Source: Flammeovirgaceae bacterium UBA4659
Lineage (GTDB): Bacteria; Bacteroidota; Bacteroidia; Cytophagales; Cyclobacteriaceae
Assembly: GCA_002405445.1 (NCBI GenBank)
Contig: DHLV01000003.1
Span: forward strand, 1 to 16,951
DNA length: 16,951 nt
Reading direction: 5' to 3'
Both the position numbers and the translations under genes were made by a program. The stretch's first letter is position 1. Each line of letters starts with the position of its first letter. The notes below the pieces were generated by a model, which was given only the letters and a program-made list of their open reading frames with translations, searched no databases and had not been told where the DNA came from. This document shows, in pieces, positions 6,833 through 12,594 of this stretch.

Positions 6833-8659
6833 TTAAGCGCCCGTCAATACGTTGTTTTCGTTCTCAATCAGCTCAAAAAGGTTGGGCAACTGTACGTGAA
6901 ACGAAGTGCCAACCCCGAGCTTTGACTCAACCGAAACGTTGCCTTTGAGCTTGCTTAGCGTCTCCATAAAAATAAACAACCCCAAACCACTTCCTTTGGA
7001 TGTTACGTTTACGCGATAAAACATGTCAAAAATTTTACCGATGTGCTCTTCCGCAATGCCTTGACCGTTATCGCTGAAATCCAACTTCATCGTATCTTCA
7101 GTTATTTTAACAGAGACCTTAATAAAAGAATTAACCTTCGTATGGTCTGCATAACGAACTGCATTTGACATTAAATTGTTTAGCAAGATCATTACCCTCC
7201 CACGGTCAGAATAAAACGGAACCTCCTCGACAACTGTGACATCCATTTCAATTCTGTTAGCTCCCTCCGCAAACCGATGATTCTCGTATACTTCGTTTAG
7301 CAACACTCGTAGGTCAATTCGTTCTTGGCGTACTTCTAGCCGCTTATTCTTCGAGTAACCCACTATTTGCGAAATAAAATCTTCCATCCGATGGATGCTG
7401 GCTTCCATCATCACAAAGTATTCATCCAAATTCGTTGTTTTACTTTCCTTTTTAGCCAAATACAATAGCCCCAATAAAGAAGTGAGTGGAGACCTTAAGT
7501 CATGGGCTGTACTATATAAAAAGCTGTCCAATTCACGATTCAGCTTTTTCAACTGATGGTTACGCTGCCGCAGCAAGCCAGACTTCTTCTCCAACTCCTT
7601 TACGTTTCTGCTTACTTCGTCAATCAGCTTGTTAAACGAAGATGTCAACGTATTGATTTCCTGTGCGGCTTTTCCCTGCGAAAACTTAATTCGTATGACG
7701 TTGTGCTCACCTACCGCTTGGTCAATAACGCGCGATAATCGTGCAATGGGTGACGACAATTTTTTTGCCAGCCAAAAACTAGAAAACAAACTGATGAGCA
7801 CTGCAACAGTAATAAGCGAACCATAAAACAAAAATGCTTTTCGCTGGGTGGCTGTAGCCGTCTGACTTGAGAATTCAGACAGCTGGAAAAAAGTAGTGCC
7901 TAGCTGCCCAGTAAGTTTGTTAAGCCTGCTACGCAAGCCACTGTTGCTATCCAGCCCAATAGTATTGTGAATGGCAACCAACTGGTTAAACGTCTCGACA
8001 TACGCATTTAAGTGTTGTAATGTATGCAGATCGATTTTGGAAACAGTAAGCTTGGCGCGAAGTTCATTGGCTAAGTCGTTGAGCCCAATTACATATTCAA
8101 AATCGTGGCGTAAGAAGAAGTCTTTTTCTAGCCTGCGCAATGAAAGGATCTCTGCCATCGAAAGGCTTTGTCCCTTTCGCTCCAGCAGATGCGCATGAGA
8201 ACGCATTACCCCCTCAAGGCCGAAGCCGCGGAACCCGCGTTTGAACAATAACTCTTCTAGTTGATTGAATTCTGTATTGTACTGCGTAAGCGTTCGCTCA
8301 ATCAGCTCAAAATGCGAGACGATGCCTTCAGACTGGTCGCGCAAAATACCTAGTGTTCCGGTCAGTTTGATCTTAATGAGTCGGTTGAGGCTGTCCCTCG
8401 TTTGCAGGTAGTGGCTTTGGCGGGTTCGGAAGTAAACTGTATCAATTACACCGAGATCAAAAAAATCGTTATCTGACTTAATCAAGATCAGCACGTTTGC
8501 CTGCAGTTGATTGATGCTGCGATCAATGTTGGCTGTGTACCGAATGTTATCTAATGTAAACAGCGAAATAATGGCAATCAAAAAAATAAGGAACGTAAGC
8601 GCCAAGAAGCCCGCAAGCATTCTGCTGCGGATGGAATTAAACTCAAAAAACTTTCGCAT
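6833..8659 (-). CDS. Membrane histidine kinase, HAMP-HisKA-HATPase
   Basis: 608 aa. TM1 (about 12-36); a helical sensor domain homologous to that of the convergent neighbour, with RGFRGFGLEG (about 139-148), LRRLEKDFFLRHD (about 174-186) and GLDSNSGLRSRL (about 234); TM2 (about 275-297); HAMP (about 297-355); coiled coil; HisKA with STAHDLRSPL and the predicted phospho-acceptor H386; and HATPase_c with N-box LLNNLMSNAVRY (about 493), G1 DNGQGI (about 530), F-box MFYR and G2 GSGLGLF (about 557). All catalytic motifs are intact. It lacks a receiver domain and no response regulator gene is in the window, so it is an orphan kinase locally. Its stop codon is 3 bp from the stop of the + strand sensor gene. 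A perfect -7 element lies at 8671-8678. Confidence 0.92.
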   Translation of the reverse strand: MRKFFEFNSIRSRMLAGFLALTFLIFLIAIISLFTLDNIRYTANIDRSINQLQANVLILIKSDNDFFDLGVIDTVYFRTRQSHYLQTRDSLNRLIKIKLTGTLGILRDQSEGIVSHFELIERTLTQYNTEFNQLEELLFKRGFRGFGLEGVMRSHAHLLERKGQSLSMAEILSLRRLEKDFFLRHDFEYVIGLNDLANELRAKLTVSKIDLHTLQHLNAYVETFNQLVAIHNTIGLDSNSGLRSRLNKLTGQLGTTFFQLSEFSSQTATATQRKAFLFYGSLITVAVLISLFSSFWLAKKLSSPIARLSRVIDQAVGEHNVIRIKFSQGKAAQEINTLTSSFNKLIDEVSRNVKELEKKSGLLRQRNHQLKKLNRELDSFLYSTAHDLRSPLTSLLGLLYLAKKESKTTNLDEYFVMMEASIHRMEDFISQIVGYSKNKRLEVRQERIDLRVLLNEVYENHRFAEGANRIEMDVTVVEEVPFYSDRGRVMILLNNLMSNAVRYADHTKVNSFIKVSVKITEDTMKLDFSDNGQGIAEEHIGKIFDMFYRVNVTSKGSGLGLFIFMETLSKLKGNVSVESKLGVGTSFHVQLPNLFELIENENNVLTGA

Positions 8660-8670
8660 AACCCAGCCTG

Positions 8671-8678
8671 CAAATCTA
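8671..8678 (-). promoter_or_regulatory. Predicted -7 element of the histidine kinase gene
   Basis: The - strand reads TAGATTTG, a perfect TAnnTTTG match, ending 11 bp before the ATG at 8659. No TTTG -33 element is visible upstream; a TTA-type repeat pair (8703 and 8714) lies there instead. Confidence 0.5.
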
Positions 8679-8702
8679 ACTGGTATTAGGTGGCTAGGTT
8701 TA

Positions 8703-8719
8703 TTATGAAATTGTTACGG
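8703..8719 (-). promoter_or_regulatory. TTA repeat pair shared with the TonB receptor promoter
   Basis: The + strand has TTATGA at 8703 and TTACGG at 8714, 11 bp apart. The 14-mer TTATGAAATTGTTA (8703-8716) also occurs exactly at 15463-15476, in the same orientation, upstream of the TonB receptor gene. Here the distance from the -7 element is 25 bp rather than 34, so function is less certain. Confidence 0.3.
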
Positions 8720-8741
8720 TTAGCAACTTGTATATCCTTGG

Positions 8742-9299
8742 CTATTGGGCAATAGCTTTCTGCTTCCACATTCGTTCTCTATCGTCAAAATAATTCCTGT
8801 CGTCCGGAAACTCAATGTATTCCTCCTGAGATTTCGACCTTTCAAAGATGCTTAAGTCTTCATTCTTTACCATTCTGTCAAATAGAAAAAAGCTCTTCTT
8901 ATGCAATTCATCAGGCTTCATTTTAAAGGTTCGAAAAACTTCTTTGTAATACATTAGTTCGCCTTTCTCCGTCAACACAAACTTACCAGCATTGGCCACG
9001 CGTTTTTCAACCAAGCTGGGAGCCCTGCGACTAACCATAAAAAAGCAAGTATCACCTTTGATATAGAAAGCATCCAATTTGTGAAGTGCTTGCTGCTCGC
9101 GATAGTACTTATCATAACCTTTATAAAATCGTTCTGGAAATGTAAGGCCTTCGGGTTGGCGGGCAACGTAGCGAATGATTGTCCATAAAATAGCATCTTG
9201 TTGTTGGGGAGTAAGGTGCTCACTAGGTTGATATCCTTTTTTTCCACATGATGAAGCACCAAGTAGCAAAAACACAATAAACAAGATTCTTAGATTCAT
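8742..9299 (-). CDS. Lipoprotein of unknown function
   Basis: 185 aa. Lipoprotein signal peptide with lipobox A15-S16-S17-C18, followed by G-K-K, which is not a surface-export signal. The mature part is mixed helix and strand with many aromatic and charged residues: LTPQQQDAILWTIIRYVARQPEG near 29-51, FYIKGDTCFFMVSRRAPSL near 78-96, GELMYYKEVFRTFKM and FPDDRNYFDDRERMWKQ near the C-terminus. I recognise no named domain; the overall look is of a conserved Cytophagales periplasmic lipoprotein. The -7 element at 9304-9311 ends only 4 bp before the ATG, suggesting a leaderless or nearly leaderless transcript. The stop codon lies inside a perfect 7-bp inverted repeat (8741-8756). The start is supported because the signal peptide would be lost with any later methionine. 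Confidence 0.75.
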   Translation of the reverse strand: MNLRILFIVFLLLGASSCGKKGYQPSEHLTPQQQDAILWTIIRYVARQPEGLTFPERFYKGYDKYYREQQALHKLDAFYIKGDTCFFMVSRRAPSLVEKRVANAGKFVLTEKGELMYYKEVFRTFKMKPDELHKKSFFLFDRMVKNEDLSIFERSKSQEEYIEFPDDRNYFDDRERMWKQKAIAQ

Positions 9300-9303
9300 G
9301 GCG

Positions 9304-9311
9304 CAAATCTA
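9304..9311 (-). promoter_or_regulatory. Predicted -7 element of the 185-aa lipoprotein gene
   Basis: The - strand reads TAGATTTG, a perfect TAnnTTTG match, ending 4 bp before the ATG at 9299. A TTTG (CAAA at 9328-9331 on +) lies 16 bp upstream and could be the -33 element; it overlaps the T-rich tract after the 9340-9352 hairpin. Confidence 0.5.
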
Positions 9312-9323
9312 TTACTTCAATAA

Positions 9324-9367
9324 AAAACAAAAAAGAGACTTGCCAATGGCAAACTTGTCCGAAGTTT
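9324..9367 (-). terminator. Likely terminator of the 375-aa lipoprotein gene
   Basis: Inverted repeat TTGCC (9340-9344) / GGCAA (9348-9352) with a 3-nt loop, followed on the - strand by a T-rich tract down to about 9324. A second overlapping inverted repeat, AAACTT (9351-9356) / AAGTTT (9362-9367), lies closer to the stop codon. Both stems are short, but their position after the stop at 9396 and the T-tract support termination. Confidence 0.45.
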
Positions 9368-9395
9368 TGTTTAACCTATATAATTAGGCTAAGAG

Positions 9396-10523
9396 CTATT
9401 CGGTAAAAAAAGAATTAGCCGTAAATTTCCTAGGGGCTAAAATTGAAAATTCCATGACATCTCCACTAACTGGAAACCCGTTCTTTAAAGTGACTTCAGT
9501 TGTAGAATAAGCATGCCCGAAGGTATCATAAGTCGTTTTATATGAATTCACATAAAGTTCAATAACTCTTTCGGACTGTGAAGTAAATCTTCGTACAAAT
9601 GTTCCTGTATAAACTCTATTCATTACTTCTCCATAAAGTCCGTTCATATCTCTAGGATACCCATGAAGTTCTGAGTAAATGCCTACGGACTGATTCGTAT
9701 TCATAGAGATACCTGCTTGCATCTCAACGCTTCCCTCAGTACACCATGCTTGAATTGATAATTTATATTCAAATGATATATCAATTTCTGTATTTGGCTG
9801 AAGTGGTGGAGAAAATCTAACAAAGTATTTCTTCGTATCATTATAATCAGAACTATAATTTGCTTGCGGTATCAAGGTTACAGTATACCTTTGACCTATT
9901 CCTATTAAAACGGGTTGAAGGGTTCTTGAAATTGAGTTAGCCCTTGACCCATCAAAGAGTGCGCCCGGATTAATAAGAGGATCTGGATTACTATCCCAAG
10001 TGGATATTCTAATTTGCGGTGACAGCTGAGATATGCCAGAATAGCTAATTCTTAAGGTTAGAGTTAATTGGTTGATGGGTGATTGTAGGCAATAGCCATA
10101 AGCAGCAACATAAATTTTTCCATCAGGCTGTACGCTTGCCGTAAGGCTACCTTGAGAGCTGCCAAAATTTTGTACTGTAGCACTTACTAACTTCAATTGA
10201 GAATTTTGATTCAAAAGCTCAATTAAAAAGTCTGAGGATGAATCAATACCCCCAGGAAGTGGTGGTGTACTGATGATTCTTATGGAATACAAACTTATCT
10301 TTCCATTCCCATTATTGGTGTCATATGAATCCAATCCTGGAGCAGAGGCAGTAAATGATTGACCTTGATAATTTGCTATTGGACCACAATCAATTCTACC
10401 AAACTTGGACACTACAGTTCTACTTTCAACTTCCTTGACTTCCTGAGCAACCTTCCTATCGATATCAGACGTACATGATATTATGACTAATGAGGATACC
10501 ATTAGCTGAATAATTTTTTTCAT
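9396..10523 (-). CDS. AT-rich lipoprotein of unknown function
   Basis: 375 aa. Lipoprotein signal peptide MKKIIQLMVSSLVIISC with Cys at residue 17, followed by T-S-D-I-D. The mature protein is beta-rich and full of Ser, Asn, Thr and Tyr. It contains CGPIANYQGQSFTASAPG near 47-64, SVQPDGKIYVAAYGYCLQSP near 130-149 and WCTEGSVEMQAGISMNTNQ near 259-277. Four cysteines remain in the mature chain after the lipid-anchored one. I recognise no family. Base composition is lower in G+C than its neighbours: four 60-base lines I counted by hand gave 84 G/C in 240 (35 percent), against 24 to 31 per 60 in three lines of other genes. That fits recent acquisition. The ATG is only 26 bp from the large terminator hairpin (10550-10585) of the gene upstream, and no -7 element is visible in that gap, so how it is transcribed is unclear. 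Confidence 0.7.
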   Translation of the reverse strand: MKKIIQLMVSSLVIISCTSDIDRKVAQEVKEVESRTVVSKFGRIDCGPIANYQGQSFTASAPGLDSYDTNNGNGKISLYSIRIISTPPLPGGIDSSSDFLIELLNQNSQLKLVSATVQNFGSSQGSLTASVQPDGKIYVAAYGYCLQSPINQLTLTLRISYSGISQLSPQIRISTWDSNPDPLINPGALFDGSRANSISRTLQPVLIGIGQRYTVTLIPQANYSSDYNDTKKYFVRFSPPLQPNTEIDISFEYKLSIQAWCTEGSVEMQAGISMNTNQSVGIYSELHGYPRDMNGLYGEVMNRVYTGTFVRRFTSQSERVIELYVNSYKTTYDTFGHAYSTTEVTLKNGFPVSGDVMEFSILAPRKFTANSFFTE

Positions 10524-10549
10524 ATGCTACGCGTTTGCATGCGTGTTCA

Positions 10550-10585
10550 AAAAAAAGACATAGTTGGTTAACTATGTCTTTTTTT
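10550..10585 (-). terminator. Strong Rho-independent terminator of the beta-helix lipoprotein gene
   Basis: A perfect 16-bp stem (10550-10565 with 10570-10585) with a GGTT loop. The core AGACATAGTT/AACTATGTCT is flanked by an A-run on one side and a T-run on the other, so the hairpin can work in both directions. It sits 13 bp past the stop of the - strand gene at 10599. Confidence 0.9.
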
Positions 10586-10598
10586 CAAAATAAACAGT

Positions 10599-12389
10599 CT
10601 AATACACCTTATTGATTGGTTGGAATTCAGACCATCCATCAGTCCAGTCGGTAGCTCCAAATGCACCTCTGTAAGTAATCGTCTTGTCAAAGAAAGCACC
10701 CAATTTCGCATTTGTAAAGTTGGCTGTTGCATTCATGTTGTTTGCACCAGCAACACCTGCTGTCAACACAAAACTTGGATTTGAAGGATACGTAGCAGGA
10801 GTAGAGGCACCCCAGAATAATGCTGTTGGGATACCTAAATCTGAGACTTTCGAAAGAGAAGCAACATCTGGTATGGTGGTAAAGTAACTATTATTATTGG
10901 AGGTCCAATAGGTTTCCAATGCTGCCGCATTGCCACCGCTCAAACCTGTGATGAAAACTCCATCGGCTGCTGATGAAGATGTACCAATTGCAGGAGGTGC
11001 ATTTGCAGCTGCGGGGTTATAAGGAACCGTTAATACATTGTATTGATGAACCGCAGAACCGGACGTTAAGTTATCCAGCGTACCTTGATCGTCAATCCTC
11101 AAACCAATCCTGAAACCAGAGAAAAATGAATTAAAAATGGAAATATTTGATCTTCTGCGAATATGTAATGCATTTTGATAGTTGGCAGAAATACCTCTGC
11201 CTTGGTTATCTCGTGGGCCAAGAACTGTGATATTGGAAAACACTCCACTCGTACAACCTGTTTTGGTAGTGCCATCGCAGATATTTGCTACTGCATCACC
11301 GTTACCTTGGTTATCGCTTTCAAATGCATTGGAACCCGATTGATCAGCAGATGAAACGTTTCTTACCACAATACCCCACTGTACGTTACCGGTCCATCCG
11401 AAATCAGTATCAAAGTCATCATCCCAGGTAGAAAGCGAGATCAAACGCTTAGCGTTAACCTTGCCACCAAACCATTCGAAACCATCATCACCACCATAAG
11501 ACACCTGCACGTTTTCAATAATTGTTGCATCACCCAAAGCACCCATCGTTAAGCTATTTGTTTCGTTGTTAGGCGTTAATTCAATACCTGCATATTCGAT
11601 GCGCGTGAATCGCATCGTTCCATTGTTTTCACCCGCGCCTGCGTTGATGTTTGCTGCTCCAACGGTTCCATATGGCTGGTTGGCGATACCTTCCGCATTT
11701 GGCCTGTTTGCTTGGTTCACGAAGGCATTTCCCGTCCAAGAAATTCCACCCCAGTCACCACGATCGCGTTCGCCCGGGCCTTGGGAAGATGTAAATACTA
11801 CAGGATTTGTGGCGGTACCGTTACAATTCAAAATACCACCTGGTTGAATGATCAACAAACCTTTTGTGGCCTTATCACCTTTGATCACCGTGCCGGCTGG
11901 AATAGTTAACGTCACACCATTTGGTACTAGCACCGTTCCTTTAATCAAATAAGGAGTTCCTGCAATGAGCGTCCGCGTTGTCAAAGTACCCACCAGTTCC
12001 ACTACCGGGTTACCCACTGTCAAGGTGAAGTTAGCAATTGTGGAAGGGAAATTCTTTGAATCTGTAGCTTGAAAAGAGATAATGATTGTCGAGCCGACTA
12101 CTGCCGAAGCCGGGATTGTATACGAATATGCCTGTGTGAACGACTTCGCTCCACCCATGTCAAAAGATTCAACATTCGTTCCGGCAACATACACGTCCAG
12201 AAACTTACCGCCATTTGGCGCATTTACTGTTGCTGTGATCGTAACGGTACCACCCGGAATATTTTGCCCGGTAGACGCATCCAAGGCAACTGTGGCTGCA
12301 GGTTGAATTTTCTCCTCCTCTTTGCAGTTTTGCAAAAGCAAAAGTGCAGAGAAGGCACCGATTAGAGTTAGTAATTTTATGTTTTTCAT
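10599..12389 (-). CDS. Surface lipoprotein with right-handed beta-helix domain, TonB-receptor partner
   Basis: 596 aa. The signal peptide ends LLLLQNC (Cys22); asparagine before the cysteine is an atypical lipobox. The residues after it, K23-E24-E25-E26, match the lipoprotein export signal K-(D/E)2 described in Capnocytophaga, so surface display is likely. Then an Ig-like domain (about 30-125) and a parallel beta-helix domain (about 128-590) with NGVTLTIPAGTVIKGDKATKG, GERDRGDWGGI, SYGGDDGFEWFGG, the acidic WDDDFDTDFGW and RRRSNISIFNSFF. The family is widespread in Bacteroidota, is sometimes mis-annotated as a multidrug transporter, and commonly sits beside a TonB-dependent receptor, as here (12595-15405, same strand upstream). 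Its acidic motif could bind metal; that is inference. It probably cooperates with the receptor in capturing a nutrient at the cell surface. It has its own repeat-containing promoter (12409-12477) and terminator (10550-10585). Confidence 0.8.
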   Translation of the reverse strand: MKNIKLLTLIGAFSALLLLQNCKEEEKIQPAATVALDASTGQNIPGGTVTITATVNAPNGGKFLDVYVAGTNVESFDMGGAKSFTQAYSYTIPASAVVGSTIIISFQATDSKNFPSTIANFTLTVGNPVVELVGTLTTRTLIAGTPYLIKGTVLVPNGVTLTIPAGTVIKGDKATKGLLIIQPGGILNCNGTATNPVVFTSSQGPGERDRGDWGGISWTGNAFVNQANRPNAEGIANQPYGTVGAANINAGAGENNGTMRFTRIEYAGIELTPNNETNSLTMGALGDATIIENVQVSYGGDDGFEWFGGKVNAKRLISLSTWDDDFDTDFGWTGNVQWGIVVRNVSSADQSGSNAFESDNQGNGDAVANICDGTTKTGCTSGVFSNITVLGPRDNQGRGISANYQNALHIRRRSNISIFNSFFSGFRIGLRIDDQGTLDNLTSGSAVHQYNVLTVPYNPAAANAPPAIGTSSSAADGVFITGLSGGNAAALETYWTSNNNSYFTTIPDVASLSKVSDLGIPTALFWGASTPATYPSNPSFVLTAGVAGANNMNATANFTNAKLGAFFDKTITYRGAFGATDWTDGWSEFQPINKVY

Positions 12390-12408
12390 GCTTTTAAATT
12401 TTTCGCCA

Positions 12409-12477
12409 CAAAAGTACTCTCAGGATTTAAAGCATAGAACCCCGTTCGATTAACAATTTATTACGCGAATGTTACCA
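12409..12477 (-). promoter_or_regulatory. Promoter of the beta-helix lipoprotein gene: -7 element plus three 11-bp-spaced TTA repeats
   Basis: The - strand reads TACTTTTG at 12416-12409, a perfect TAnnTTTG -7 element, 19 bp before the ATG. Upstream, the + strand has TTAACA at 12450, TTACGC at 12461 and TTACCA at 12472, exactly 11 bp apart. The first TTA is 34 bp from the -7 element (12416 to 12450), as in the promoters at 4420-4488 and 15422-15479. Two more TTAACA copies lie at 12491 and 12497, out of this register. No -33 element is seen. Confidence 0.6.
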
Positions 12478-12538
12478 TTTTCATTTTTCGTTAACATTAA
12501 CAACACGTCAAGTAGTAAGAGCCGAGTTGAAGCATAAA

Positions 12539-12569
12539 AAATAGGGCGCACTTCCAGAGCGCCCTATTT
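12539..12569 (-). terminator. Rho-independent terminator of the TonB receptor gene
   Basis: Perfect 11-bp inverted repeat AAATAGGGCGC (12539-12549) / GCGCCCTATTT (12559-12569) with a 9-nt loop, 25 bp past the stop of the - strand gene at 12595 and followed on that strand by a run of T. It separates the receptor from the lipoprotein gene downstream. Confidence 0.9.
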
Positions 12570-12594
12570 CAACGTAAAATCAATCACGTTCTTT

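Noticed and set aside
8741..8756. Perfect inverted repeat GCTATTG-GG-CAATAGC as a terminator
   Set aside because: It overlaps the stop codon of the 185-aa lipoprotein and has no T-tract; likely coincidental or only a weak structure.
8972..9277. 101-aa - strand ORF overlapping the 185-aa lipoprotein
   Set aside because: Shadow frame; the main frame has a clear signal peptide, lipobox and its own promoter.
12069..12365. Two + strand ORFs opposite the beta-helix lipoprotein start
   Set aside because: Antisense shadows, rich in Cys/Arg/His, no start context, opposite a well supported gene.
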